DNA from: Hymenobacter sp. BRD128
GTDB lineage: Bacteria; Bacteroidota; Bacteroidia; Cytophagales; Hymenobacteraceae
Direction: 5' to 3'
DNA: 64,000 nt
Assembly (NCBI RefSeq): GCF_013256625.1
Contig: NZ_CP053908.1
Coordinates: 2,294,001 to 2,358,000, forward strand
Positions 42,211-50,270 of this stretch are shown in pieces. The notes under the pieces were generated by a model, which was not told where the DNA came from, searched no databases, and was given only the letters and a program-made list of their open reading frames with translations. A program made the translations under genes and the position numbers. Position 1 is the stretch's first letter. Each line of letters opens with the position of its first letter.

Positions 42211-42265
42211 TTCCGTCATGCCGGAAAAAAGCGGCATGATGCCGGAAAAAAGCGGCATGACGGAA
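42211..42265. promoter_or_regulatory. Nested palindrome with tandem 21-bp repeat between divergent late operons
   Basis: Two exact 21-bp copies (42218-42238 and 42239-42259) abut. Each is a hairpin with ATGCCG and CGGCAT arms around an A-rich centre. The pair is flanked by TTCCGTC and GACGGAA, so the whole 55-bp block is also a larger inverted repeat. It lies between the terminase operon (ATG 42167) and the protease operon (ATG 42330). It looks like a binding site for a late regulator or a packaging-related site. Confidence 0.65.
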
Positions 42266-42329
42266 GTAAAATCCGGGGCCCGTTTGGCCAGGCGAGAAGT
42301 TTGGGCTAGCAATTCCGCTCGCCCCCGCA

Positions 42330-43427
42330 ATGGCCCAACCCACGCTCCAGATTTACTCCGCCATCGGCGTCAACGCCCAGGACGGCACCGGCCTCTCGGC
42401 CGCGCAGTTCGGGGCGCAGCTGGCCCAGGCCGAGGCCACGGGCGAGAAGCGGGTAGCTGTGCGCATCAATAGCGGCGGGGGCAACTGGCAGGAAGGCCAG
42501 AGCATGTACGACCTGCTCAAAGCCTCGGCCCTCAAGGTCGATACCTACTGCGTGGGCCTGGTGGCCTCGGCCGCTACGCTGCCCTTCATGGCCGGCAACA
42601 AGCGCCTGATTGCCGCCCACGGCAAGCTCATGATTCACGAGTGCGCCAGCGTGGCCCAGGGCCAGGTGGCCGACCTCGAAAACGCCATTGCCCAGCAGAA
42701 GGCCATCAACGACAGCATGGCCCAGCTCTACGCCAGCGTGAGTGGGCAAACGGTCGAGAAGTGCGCCGAGCTGATGAAGGCTACCACCTACCTCGACTCC
42801 GAGCAGGCCGTGGCCCTGGGCTTCGCTACCGGCATCATGCCCGACACCCAGGCCACTCAGGCGCCGCCGGCCGACATGCCGGCGGCTTCGCTCCATTCTT
42901 ACTACGCCACTATCCTCAGCGCCGCTGATATGAAGAACCTGTTGATTCCCATTTTCGCCGCGGCCGGTATGCTGACCGTGACGGCCAGCACGTCGGATGC
43001 CGACGTGGCCACCGCCGTGCAAGCCGCCTTCACCGAGAAGGACAAGGCTAAAAAAGAAGCCGACGAGGCCAAAGCTGCCCTGGCTACGGCTACCGCCGCG
43101 CTGGCCGCCGCTGAAAAGAAATGCGCCGACATGGAAGAGGAAGACGCCAAGGCGAAAGCCGAAGCCGCGACCGCTGCCGTCACGGCCCTGGTCAAGTCGG
43201 CTGTGAGCGCTGGCAAAATCACCGCCAGCATGGAAGCCACCTACACCACCCTGGCTACGGCCGACCTGGCCAGCACCAAGGCGGTGCTCGACGCTATGCC
43301 GGCGCGCAAGTCGATTGCCGGCACCATCACCAACGTGGAGGCCAGCGCCGATACGAAAGTGATTCCGCTGACGGCCGGCGGCGCAATGGCCGAAATCCAA
43401 GCGCGCCTGGCCGGCGCCACCATTTAA
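42330..43427 (+). CDS. ClpP-like head maturation protease fused to scaffold
   Basis: A 365-aa protein. The N-terminal 200 residues are a ClpP-type protease: VAVRINSGGGNWQEGQSMYDLL, the catalytic Ser in CVGLVASAATLPFMAGN and His in LIAAHGKLMIHECAS. The C-terminal part is a long coiled coil rich in Ala, Lys and Glu (EKDKAKKEADEAKAALATAT; EEEDAKAKAEAATAA), as in scaffolding proteins, and it ends with a region resembling Mu gpI-type C-termini. It should shape and mature the procapsid. It is the first gene of the rightward late operon. Confidence 0.87.
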   Translation: MAQPTLQIYSAIGVNAQDGTGLSAAQFGAQLAQAEATGEKRVAVRINSGGGNWQEGQSMYDLLKASALKVDTYCVGLVASAATLPFMAGNKRLIAAHGKLMIHECASVAQGQVADLENAIAQQKAINDSMAQLYASVSGQTVEKCAELMKATTYLDSEQAVALGFATGIMPDTQATQAPPADMPAASLHSYYATILSAADMKNLLIPIFAAAGMLTVTASTSDADVATAVQAAFTEKDKAKKEADEAKAALATATAALAAAEKKCADMEEEDAKAKAEAATAAVTALVKSAVSAGKITASMEATYTTLATADLASTKAVLDAMPARKSIAGTITNVEASADTKVIPLTAGGAMAEIQARLAGATI

Positions 43428-43455
43428 TCACCTCTAATTCCTCCTCTCGGAAATC

Positions 43456-44382
43456 ATGGCTGATACGCTTGTAATCCAAGACACCACCTACGCCGGCGAA
43501 GCTGCTGCGCAATTCGCCGTGAAGGCGGTGGTAGGCAACGAAATTGTGCAGGGTGGCCACGTCTACGTGCGCGACGGCATCAAAAAGGCGCTGACCATTC
43601 CCCGCATGGTGGTGGGCAACGTCATTCAGGACCGGAAGCCGACCCCGGATACGAGCCTGGGCACGATGACCGTGGATGGCCGCACGCTGGTGCCCGCCGA
43701 CTACACCATCTACGCCGAGTTTAACCCGCGTGACTTCGAGCAGCACTGGTACGCCACCCAGCTGAACCCGACGCTGATTGACCGCCGCCTGCCGGTGACG
43801 ATTGAGTCGGTGATTATCCAGGAGGTGCTCAAGCGCCACAACGAGTACCTGGGCCTGGCTATCCTGCAGGGCAACACGAGCCTGACCACCAACCTGAAGT
43901 ACTTCAACGGCCTCATCACCCGCGCCAAGGCTGACGTGCTGGTACCGAAGGTGGCTTCGCCGGTAGCGCTTACTACCGTCAATATCGGCGACGCCCTTCA
44001 GAGCACACTCAACAGCATCTCGCGGGCTGTGCTTTACAATCCGGGCCTGAAGTTCTTCGTGAGCTACAAGACGGCCCAGATTTGGGAGCAATACCAGCGC
44101 AACACGCTCTACAAGGGCGTGGACATGACGGCCGCCGGCATCATGCGCTTCGCAGGCCGCACCATCGTGCCGCTCAACGGCATGCCCGACGACACCATCT
44201 TCCTGGCCATTGGCTCGGCCGACTCGAACTCGAACCTGTGGGTGGGCATGAACTCGACGGACGACAACACGCTCCAGCTCCAGCGCCTGCAGAATAACAG
44301 CGAATTGTACTTCGTGAAGATGCTCATGAAGGTGGACACCAACTACGGCTTCTCGGAAGAAACGGCGCTCTACGCGGTGTAA
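43456..44382 (+). CDS. Major capsid protein
   Basis: A 308-aa protein directly after the protease-scaffold gene, the position of the major capsid protein in most tailed phages. It has a helical/strand start (QFAVKAVVGNEIVQGGHVYVRDGIKK), PRMVVGNVIQDRKPTPDTSL, and a C-terminal strand region (QLQRLQNNSELYFVKMLMKVDTNYGFSEETALYAV) of the kind seen in HK97-fold capsids of Bacteroidota phages. The assignment rests on position, size and fold-like pattern. A strong hairpin follows it. Confidence 0.75.
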   Translation: MADTLVIQDTTYAGEAAAQFAVKAVVGNEIVQGGHVYVRDGIKKALTIPRMVVGNVIQDRKPTPDTSLGTMTVDGRTLVPADYTIYAEFNPRDFEQHWYATQLNPTLIDRRLPVTIESVIIQEVLKRHNEYLGLAILQGNTSLTTNLKYFNGLITRAKADVLVPKVASPVALTTVNIGDALQSTLNSISRAVLYNPGLKFFVSYKTAQIWEQYQRNTLYKGVDMTAAGIMRFAGRTIVPLNGMPDDTIFLAIGSADSNSNLWVGMNSTDDNTLQLQRLQNNSELYFVKMLMKVDTNYGFSEETALYAV

Positions 44383-44415
44383 CCTCTGCCAGCCAGCGTC
44401 GCCCGCGCGCAACCC

Positions 44416-44444
44416 GGCCGTCCTTCTTCGGGAGGACGGCCTTT
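44416..44444 (+). terminator. Hairpin after the major capsid gene
   Basis: GGCCGTCCT at 44416-44424 pairs with AGGACGGCC at 44433-44441, followed by TTT. It may end part of the transcripts and so raise capsid expression relative to the tail genes. Confidence 0.65.
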
Positions 44445-44494
44445 GGCGGCACTGGACAATGCCTTTTTTGGGTACCTAACTAACAGTCAGCCTT

Positions 44495-44704
44495 ATGGCC
44501 ACTATCAACAACAAAGCGGGTATTCGGGAGACGTTCGCGGCTCGCAAAGACCTCAAGGAAGTACACATCCTGCCCTCAGGCGAGCACTACTTCGATAAGC
44601 TGCACGCCACCCACGCGCTGGGTGAAGGACAGGAACTGGTCACGCTCACCTCCGAGAGCGACGAGCTGAAGGAAGACGAGAAGCCCGCCAAGCCCGCTAA
44701 GTAA
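44495..44704 (+). CDS. Small structural-region protein
   Basis: A 69-aa protein (MATINNKAGIRETFAARKDL then EVHILPSGEHYFDKLHATHA) with an acidic/Lys-Pro-Ala tail (DEKPAKPAK). It looks like a short beta domain with a disordered end. No family is recognised. The next gene starts 1 bp after its stop. Confidence 0.55.
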   Translation: MATINNKAGIRETFAARKDLKEVHILPSGEHYFDKLHATHALGEGQELVTLTSESDELKEDEKPAKPAK

Positions 44705-44705
44705 A

Positions 44706-45173
44706 ATGACGGACTCGCAACGCTGCCTGGCGGCCTACGGTGACCCCAGCACGCCCGCTTTCGAAGCGAAATGGCTGGTGCGCCACCCACTGCCGGCGGC
44801 GGTGATTCCGCATTTCCCGCTCTATCAGGGCGCCACCAAGCCCACCGCCGTCTACATGCACAAGTTTGCCACGGCGGCGCTTGATGCGGTGCTGTTGGAG
44901 CTAGTGGCCACCGGGTTAATCAAGGAGCTGCACACCTATGCCGGCTGCCGGGAGGTGCGCCAAAAGCGCGGCATTGGTGAGTGGAGCATTCACAGCTGGG
45001 GCCTGGCACTCGACTTCGACGAGAAGACGGAAGTACTGGGGGGTGCCTGCCACTTCTCGGAGGCTTTCCTCAACGTCTGGCGCAAGCACGGCTGGGTATG
45101 TGGCGCGGATTTTATCGGCCGCAAAGACCCCATGCACTTTCAGTACACCAAGTATTTCCCGGCTATCGCCTAG
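44706..45173 (+). CDS. M15 family peptidase (endolysin)
   Basis: A 155-aa D-Ala-D-Ala carboxypeptidase/L-Ala-D-Glu endopeptidase type enzyme. The zinc motif is visible as SIHSWGLALDFDEK (H-x6-D) and KDPMHFQY (second His), with REVRQKRGIGEWS before it. It should cut peptidoglycan peptides to release virions. It opens the lysis cassette and is followed by small membrane proteins. No signal peptide is present, so it depends on a holin. Confidence 0.85.
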   Translation: MTDSQRCLAAYGDPSTPAFEAKWLVRHPLPAAVIPHFPLYQGATKPTAVYMHKFATAALDAVLLELVATGLIKELHTYAGCREVRQKRGIGEWSIHSWGLALDFDEKTEVLGGACHFSEAFLNVWRKHGWVCGADFIGRKDPMHFQYTKYFPAIA

Positions 45174-45183
45174 CCCATGCGCA

Positions 45184-45480
45184 GTGAACGAGCAATTTAT
45201 CATCGGCCTGGCGGCAACGATTATCCTGGGCCTGATTGGTAGCCTGCTCAAACGCAGCATTGACAGCCTCGACAAGAAACTCGATACCACCTGCAACGCA
45301 GTGGAGGCCATGAAGCTGGAAATGGTGGGCTATCAAAAGCTCACCGAGTATCTGAAAGCGGACGTGGAGAGTGGCAAGCAGGAAATCAGCACGTTGCGCA
45401 AGTCCTTCACCGAGATGGACAAACTCATTTACGCCAAAGGCTGGCAAACCGGCCACCCCGTTCCACCACCCCGCGACTAA
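45184..45480 (+). CDS. Membrane-anchored coiled-coil protein of the lysis cassette
   Basis: A 98-aa protein from a GTG at 45184. One N-terminal membrane helix (FIIGLAATIILGLIGSLL) is followed by a coiled coil (SIDSLDKKLDTTCNAVEAMK; VESGKQEISTLRKSFTEMDK). The layout is like small holin- or spanin-accessory proteins. It sits 10 bp after the endolysin gene. The role is inferred from place and topology. Confidence 0.6.
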   Translation: MNEQFIIGLAATIILGLIGSLLKRSIDSLDKKLDTTCNAVEAMKLEMVGYQKLTEYLKADVESGKQEISTLRKSFTEMDKLIYAKGWQTGHPVPPPRD

Positions 45481-45483
45481 GCC

Positions 45484-45840
45484 ATGCTCCGCGACCTCTG
45501 GCAACACCACAAAGCCCCGCTGCTCTGCCTGCTTATCGGCGTGACCACCGGCTGGTTTCTGAGCTGGCACGGCTCGGAGCTGCCGACCATGAGCCACAAG
45601 CAGGAGCGGACTACCCGCGCCGACCAGACCCGCTCCTGGCGGGTGGCTACCCTCGACACCGCCCGCGCGGCCAAAGCCGACTCGGCCGCGCGCACCGCCT
45701 ACGCCAGCGGCCAGGCAATGGCCCGCAATGCCCGCCAGTACCAACGTCTTACGACCCCGAACCATGCGCCGCTTCCTGCTAGCCCTCGCGCTGCCCTTAC
45801 TGACAACCTTCAGCGCCTCCTCGCAGAATACGGCCACTAG
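45484..45840 (+). CDS. i-spanin-like (Rz-like) protein
   Basis: A 118-aa protein with one N-terminal signal anchor (APLLCLLIGVTTGWFLSW) and a periplasmic helical domain with Ala/Arg repeats (TLDTARAAKADSAARTAYAS). This is the topology of an inner-membrane spanin. Its last 77 bp overlap, in another frame, the start of a second exported protein, as with Rz/Rz1 pairs. The sequence itself is too short for a family match. Confidence 0.55.
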   Translation: MLRDLWQHHKAPLLCLLIGVTTGWFLSWHGSELPTMSHKQERTTRADQTRSWRVATLDTARAAKADSAARTAYASGQAMARNARQYQRLTTPNHAPLPASPRAALTDNLQRLLAEYGH

Positions 45841-46162
45841 GCCGGTCTGCATTCCTTCTGTACAGGCGGCCCGGATTGCCGATAGCCTGGCCGTGCTGCC
45901 CCTGGTGCGCCGGGAGGCCAGCGCCTGGCAGGGTAGCGCCAGCCAGTTTGCCCAGAGCGCCCGCACCTACCGCGCTGCTGACTCACTGCACTACCACGCC
46001 TTTCAGCAAGTGCGCGGCGCACTGCAGGACGAACGCCTGCTCACGGCCAACGAAACGGCCAAGATGGATACCTGGCGCCACCGCGCCCGCAAGCGCGGCC
46101 TGCTCAATTACCTGCTCACGGCCGCGCTGGGCGGCTCGTTCTACCTGCTTTTCAAGCCCTGA
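45764..46162 (+). CDS. Exported lysis-cassette protein with C-terminal membrane helix
   Basis: A 132-aa protein from the ATG at 45764, inside the end of the i-spanin-like gene (other frame). It has a signal peptide (MRRFLLALALPLLTTFSASS), a helical periplasmic part (RREASAWQGSASQFAQSART) and a C-terminal helix (LLNYLLTAALGGSFYLLF). No lipobox is visible, so it is not a classic Rz1. It may be the outer-membrane or bridging partner in cell lysis (inference). Confidence 0.55.
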   Translation: MRRFLLALALPLLTTFSASSQNTATRPVCIPSVQAARIADSLAVLPLVRREASAWQGSASQFAQSARTYRAADSLHYHAFQQVRGALQDERLLTANETAKMDTWRHRARKRGLLNYLLTAALGGSFYLLFKP

Positions 46163-46164
46163 TT

Positions 46165-46410
46165 ATGAACCAGCTCTGGCAACGCCTCAAAGCCGATACG
46201 CCGCCCTTCTGGCGCAAAGTCCGCAACCTCTCGGCCTCCGCCCTCATCGTGGTGAGCGGCCTGCTGGGCGAGGCGGATAAAGTGGGCGAAGAACTTGCCC
46301 ACTACCTGCGCTACGCCTTCGTGGCGCTCACCACGGTAGCCGGCACGGCGCAGCTGACGTGCCAGGATAAGAAGGACGATACCCCCACACCGCCTACTCC
46401 AACTGCGTAA
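46165..46410 (+). CDS. Putative holin
   Basis: An 81-aa protein with two hydrophobic stretches (LSASALIVVSGLLGEA and YAFVALTTVAGTAQL), a basic start (LWQRLKADTPPFWRKVRNL) and a polar Thr/Pro tail (DKKDDTPTPPTPTA). Size, helices and place at the end of the lysis cassette fit a holin. It starts 2 bp after the previous stop. Confidence 0.6.
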   Translation: MNQLWQRLKADTPPFWRKVRNLSASALIVVSGLLGEADKVGEELAHYLRYAFVALTTVAGTAQLTCQDKKDDTPTPPTPTA

Positions 46411-46412
46411 CT

Positions 46413-47600
46413 ATGGCCCTGCCCGACATCCTCATTACCCGCGCCCAGGGTGGGCTCGGCCGCCAGCAGCCCACCAACGACGGTATCAGCGCCCTCATCA
46501 CCCAGGGCGTAGCCGTGCCCGGCAAGCTGGCGCTTGATACGGACTACGAGCTGCGCAGCCTGCTGGCTGCCGAAGCCATTGGCATCCTGCCCACCGGCAT
46601 CTTTGCCCTTACCCACGACCACCTCAGCGAGTACTTCCGCCTCTCCCCTGGGGCTGTGCTGATTGTGCGCGTGGTGGCCCAGAGCGTGCCGCTGGCCAGC
46701 ATCCTCGACCACACCCAGGCGCACGCCAAATCGATGCTGGTGGCCGCTAACGGCCGCATCAAGCAGCTGGCCGTGTGCCTGAACCCGGCCGCCGGCTACG
46801 TGCCGGTTACCACCGCCGGCCTGGACGCCGACGTACTGGCCGCGATTCCGCTGGCCCAGGCGCTGGCCACCGAAGAGTTTACCCAGCACCGCCCGGTGCT
46901 GGTGGTGCTCGGGGCCTACTCGCTCAGCCACGACCCCGCCACCGCCCCCGACCTTACGGCGCTCGCCAGCGAGTACGTGGCCGTGGTGGCGGGCACCGAC
47001 GCGGCCGAGCCCACCGAGCCGGCCATCGGTACGCTGCTCGGCGCCCTTTCGGCGGCTAGCGTGCATGAGAGCATCGCCTGGGTGCAGAAGTTCAACCTCA
47101 CCAGTGGCGGCGCTTTCCTAAACGCCGGCCTGAGCAACGGTGCCACCGTGGCGCAGCTGCTGCCCGGCGATTTGGGCGCGTTTGCCGGCAAGGGCTTCAT
47201 TGTCGTGCGTCAGCATGCCGGCCTCGACGGGTTCTACTTCTCCGACTCGCCCACGTGCACGGTAGTAAGCAGCGACTACGCCACCATCGAAAACGTGCGC
47301 ACCGCCAACAAGGCCGCGCGCCTGGTGCGCACCGCCCTGCTGCCGAGCCTCAACGGCCCGCTGCCGGTTAATGCCGACGGCACCTTGCAGGCGCAGGTGA
47401 TTGGCGAGCTCAGCGGCCGGGCCACGGCCACGCTCAGCGCGGGGCTCGCCCAGCCGGGCGAGGTGTCGGCGCTGAGCGTCTTCATCGACCCCACGCAGAA
47501 CGTCATCAGCACCTCCAGGCTGGCCGTGGAGGTGCGCATTATCCCGGTCGGCGTAGCGCGGCAGATTACCGTGAACCTGGGCCTCACTACTAACATCTAA
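46413..47600 (+). CDS. Contractile tail sheath protein (DUF2586-like)
   Basis: A 395-aa protein that matches the DUF2586 tail sheath type found in Bacteroidota phages: MALPDILITRAQGGLGRQQP, an Asp/Ala-rich middle (LSHDPATAPDLTALASEYVA), YFSDSPTCTVVSSDYATIENVRTANKAARLVRTALLPSLNG near the C-terminus, and the final beta domain. Its presence with a tube gene shows that the tail contracts (myovirus). It starts 2 bp after the holin stop. Confidence 0.85.
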   Translation: MALPDILITRAQGGLGRQQPTNDGISALITQGVAVPGKLALDTDYELRSLLAAEAIGILPTGIFALTHDHLSEYFRLSPGAVLIVRVVAQSVPLASILDHTQAHAKSMLVAANGRIKQLAVCLNPAAGYVPVTTAGLDADVLAAIPLAQALATEEFTQHRPVLVVLGAYSLSHDPATAPDLTALASEYVAVVAGTDAAEPTEPAIGTLLGALSAASVHESIAWVQKFNLTSGGAFLNAGLSNGATVAQLLPGDLGAFAGKGFIVVRQHAGLDGFYFSDSPTCTVVSSDYATIENVRTANKAARLVRTALLPSLNGPLPVNADGTLQAQVIGELSGRATATLSAGLAQPGEVSALSVFIDPTQNVISTSRLAVEVRIIPVGVARQITVNLGLTTNI

Positions 47601-47608
47601 GCACCGAC

Positions 47609-48046
47609 ATGGCAGCTACGACTGATTTTAAGCCGCTCATCAACGGCCGCGCCTACGACTGGGCCAGCATTCGCTTCCAAGCCCTGGGCCAGACTATTGC
47701 CGGCACTACGGCTATCTCCTACGAAGACACCCAGGAGAAGGTCAACAACTTCGGCGCGGGCGTCAATCCCACCAGCCGGGGCCTGGGCAAGATAGAGAGC
47801 AAGGCCAGCGTGACGATGGAAATGAAGGAGCTGGAGCGCATTCAGGCCGCGCTACCAGCCGGCGGGCGCATTCAGGATATTCCGGCCTTTCCTATCGTCG
47901 TGAGCTACGTGAATCCCAGCAACATGCTGGTCACGCACACGCTGCACGACTGCGAATTCACCAATAACAAGCGCGAAATCAAGACCGGCGACACCAACAT
48001 CGAGGTGGAGCTGGAGCTGATTATCTCGCACATTACCTGGAGCTAA
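47609..48046 (+). CDS. Tail tube protein
   Basis: A 145-aa protein right after the sheath gene. GRAYDWASIRFQALGQTIAG, ISYEDTQEKVNNFGAG, SVTMEMKELERIQAA and NIEVELELIISHITW form a beta-barrel pattern typical of tail tube proteins. Size and position agree. It forms the inner tube through which DNA passes. Confidence 0.82.
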   Translation: MAATTDFKPLINGRAYDWASIRFQALGQTIAGTTAISYEDTQEKVNNFGAGVNPTSRGLGKIESKASVTMEMKELERIQAALPAGGRIQDIPAFPIVVSYVNPSNMLVTHTLHDCEFTNNKREIKTGDTNIEVELELIISHITWS

Positions 48047-48047
48047 C

Positions 48048-48371
48048 ATGCAAGTAGACCAAGCCCAACTCGACGCCTGGAAGGCCCAATACGGCGATAT
48101 TTTCCAAATCAGTGTTGCCCTCAACGACTCAGACACCGCTACGGCCTATCTCAAGCCCGCTGACCGCAACGTAATGGCCGTGGCGCTCATGCGCGTAGCC
48201 AAAGACCAGATGCTGGAACCCGGCGAATTCATCCTGACCAACTGCTTTATCGGCGGGGATGAGCGGCTGAAGCTCACCACGGGCTTAGCGCAGACGCCCG
48301 CCCAAATCTCGGCGGCCCTGGCGGCCGTGGCGCTGGTCAAGACGCTGGAGGCCACGGTAAAAAACGCCTAG
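48048..48371 (+). CDS. Tail assembly chaperone, short form (gpG-like)
   Basis: A 107-aa protein between the tail tube and tape-measure genes. It is helical and acidic at the start (QVDQAQLDAWKAQYGDIFQI) with AVALMRVAKDQMLEPGEFIL and TNCFIGGDERLKL. The position is that of the lambda gpG-type tail assembly chaperone. The codons before the stop, GTA AAA AAC GCC TAG, contain the slippery heptamer A AAA AAC at 48359-48365, from which a fraction of ribosomes should enter the -1 frame. Confidence 0.85.
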   Translation: MQVDQAQLDAWKAQYGDIFQISVALNDSDTATAYLKPADRNVMAVALMRVAKDQMLEPGEFILTNCFIGGDERLKLTTGLAQTPAQISAALAAVALVKTLEATVKNA

Positions 48372-48568
48372 CGGCCCCGGTCATATCGGACAAGGCCGAT
48401 GCCGACTTCGATATCCCGAAAATGGCCGCCATGATTAGCTACTTTTTGCATATTCCCGACCCCGAAAACCTCAGCGATGAGCAGTTCGGGGCAAAGTTTC
48501 AACAAGCCGACTGGCTGCGCCGCAACCCGCAGGCGCGGGGCATCAGCCACACCCGACTCCTTGCCTAA
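48048..48568 (+). CDS. Tail assembly chaperone, long frameshift form (gpGT-like)
   Basis: A -1 slip at A AAA AAC (48359-48365) fuses residues 1-106 of the short form to 67 more residues read from CGC at 48365 to the TAA at 48566-48568. The added part reads RLAAPVISDKADADFDIPKM and then AAMISYFLHIPDPENLSDEQ and closes with WLRRNPQARGISHTRLLA. Total 173 aa. The second frame has no start of its own that fits the operon, reads as ordinary protein and abuts the tape measure. Both forms are known to be required in fixed ratio in lambda-type phages. Confidence 0.85.
48359..48365 (+). promoter_or_regulatory. Slippery heptamer for -1 frameshift
   Basis: A AAA AAC, in the X XXY YYZ register relative to the zero frame, four codons before the zero-frame stop region. 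A short stem, ATCGG at 48385-48389 with CCGAT at 48396-48400, lies 19 nt downstream and may stimulate slippage, but is weak. Confidence 0.85.
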
Positions 48569-48615
48569 TCCACACCGTCCTGGCCCCCTGGGGCGGTGTG
48601 TTGCTTTTCTACCCT

Positions 48616-50268
48616 ATGTCTACGGCTATCAACTTCGTTTTGCGATTAGAGGACCTGCTGGGTCCGAAGGTCGCCGCGGCCATTCGGGAGGTGCAGAAGC
48701 TGGGCCAGCAGGTCGAGAAGCCGCACAAGATGAACGTTGATACCAGCGCTGCCAAAAGTGGCTTGCAGGGTATCAAATCGCTGCTCGGTGGGCTGGGGCT
48801 CGCCTTCGGCGCCTTCGAGGCCTTCAATTTTCTCAAGGATTCGGTTACTAAATTCAACGAGGCCGACCAGGCCGGGGCACAGTTTGAGGCCACGCTTAAA
48901 TCCACCAAGGGCGCGGTGGGCCTGACTAAGGAAGAGCTGCTGGGCCTGAGCACGGCGCTGATGGGCAAGAGCCTCTTCGACGATGACGCCATCACCCAGG
49001 CGCAAAGCGTACTGCTCACCTTTACCAACATCAAGGGCAGCGTCTACAAGGATGCACTGCCGGCTATTACCGACCTGGCCACCAAGATGGGTGGCGACCT
49101 GCAGGGCGCCACGGTGCAGGTAGGCAAAGCGCTGAATGACCCGATTAAGGGCATCACCGCTTTGCAGCGCGTAGGTGTCAGCTTTTCGGAAAGCCAGAAA
49201 GCCACCATTAAGAACCTGGTGCTTACCGGCCACACGGTCGAAGCGCAGGGCATGATTCTAAAGGAGCTAGGCACTGAGTTCGGGGGCTCCGCCGAAGCGG
49301 CCAGCAAAGCCGGTACCGGGGGCTGGACGGTGCTCAAGAATAAATTCGACAACATCCGCGAGAGCATCGGCGGGCTGCTCAGCCAGGGCGCGGGCTCCGG
49401 GCTGCCGATTCTGAACACCCTCGTAGACCAGGGCCAGAAGGCCGTGGACTGGATTGGCGCCCACCTCGACGGGGTTAAGGAGGCCTTTCGGCCACTGAAA
49501 GAAGCGCTGCAGCCGCTACTCGACACCTTTCAAGACCTGTGGGCACAGCAGTACGGCAATGGGGAGGCGGGCGACGTGCTGGCTACGGTCTTCAACCGCA
49601 TCGGCACGGCCGTGCGCCTCATCTCGCCGGTTATCAAGATTGCCGCTACGCTACTGGGTAAGGTCTGGGAAGAGGGGCAGCACGTGGTCAACGTGCTCAC
49701 CAAGTTCTGGGAGAGCAGCCCGCGCCTGAAGAAGTTCTTTTCTGGGTTCTACGAAGGAGCACTAGCCACGTTCAAGGGCATCGCCGAAGCCGTGGGCAAG
49801 TACCTGGGCGGGGTCGGTGATTTTATCGAGGGCATTTTCACCGGCGACTTTTCCAAGATTAAGGACGGGCTGAAGCAAACGCTCAGCGCCATTGCCGACA
49901 CCCAGCACGTGGGCGAAAAGGCGGCGGATGGCTTCGTGAAAGGCTACAAAAAGGGCTTCGACAAAACCGACTTGTTTGCCGTGAAAGGCAGCGTGGCAGT
50001 GGAGAACAGCGCCAGCAAATTCATGGCCGGCGATAAGCCCGGGGCTAGCCACGCGCAGGCCATGACGGCCGACGCCAGCAAGGGCGCAGTGGGCGGCAGC
50101 GTGGGCGGCTCGAAGGTGACCAACATCACGCTGCGCATCGACACGCTCATGCGCGAAGTGAAGCTCAGCGGCACCACGATGGGCGAGAGCGTGCAGGATT
50201 TGGCACAGAAAATCCGTGATACCGTCGTCGCAGAATTACTTGATGTGAATACTCTGACCAGCAATTAA
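48616..50268 (+). CDS. Tape measure protein
   Basis: A 550-aa protein, the longest of the tail block, rich in Ala, Gly and Lys helices (AAAIREVQKLGQQVEKPHKM; LLGGLGLAFGAFEAFNFLKD). A conserved segment, QAQSVLLTFTNIKGSVYKDALPAITDLATKMGGDLQGATVQVGKALNDPIKG, is typical of phage tape-measure proteins, and TVEAQGMILKELGTEFGGSA follows. It sets tail length and is assembled with the chaperones encoded just before it. The ATG at 48616 was preferred over a GTG 18 bp upstream. Confidence 0.9.
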   Translation: MSTAINFVLRLEDLLGPKVAAAIREVQKLGQQVEKPHKMNVDTSAAKSGLQGIKSLLGGLGLAFGAFEAFNFLKDSVTKFNEADQAGAQFEATLKSTKGAVGLTKEELLGLSTALMGKSLFDDDAITQAQSVLLTFTNIKGSVYKDALPAITDLATKMGGDLQGATVQVGKALNDPIKGITALQRVGVSFSESQKATIKNLVLTGHTVEAQGMILKELGTEFGGSAEAASKAGTGGWTVLKNKFDNIRESIGGLLSQGAGSGLPILNTLVDQGQKAVDWIGAHLDGVKEAFRPLKEALQPLLDTFQDLWAQQYGNGEAGDVLATVFNRIGTAVRLISPVIKIAATLLGKVWEEGQHVVNVLTKFWESSPRLKKFFSGFYEGALATFKGIAEAVGKYLGGVGDFIEGIFTGDFSKIKDGLKQTLSAIADTQHVGEKAADGFVKGYKKGFDKTDLFAVKGSVAVENSASKFMAGDKPGASHAQAMTADASKGAVGGSVGGSKVTNITLRIDTLMREVKLSGTTMGESVQDLAQKIRDTVVAELLDVNTLTSN

Positions 50269-50270
50269 CC

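Noticed and set aside
42306..43400. 364-codon minus-strand frame antisense to the protease-scaffold gene
   Set aside because: Gly/His/Arg-rich antisense shadow; the plus-strand frame has clear ClpP motifs.
43327..44412. 361-codon minus-strand frame antisense to the capsid gene
   Set aside because: His/Arg/Val-rich antisense shadow of a highly biased structural gene.
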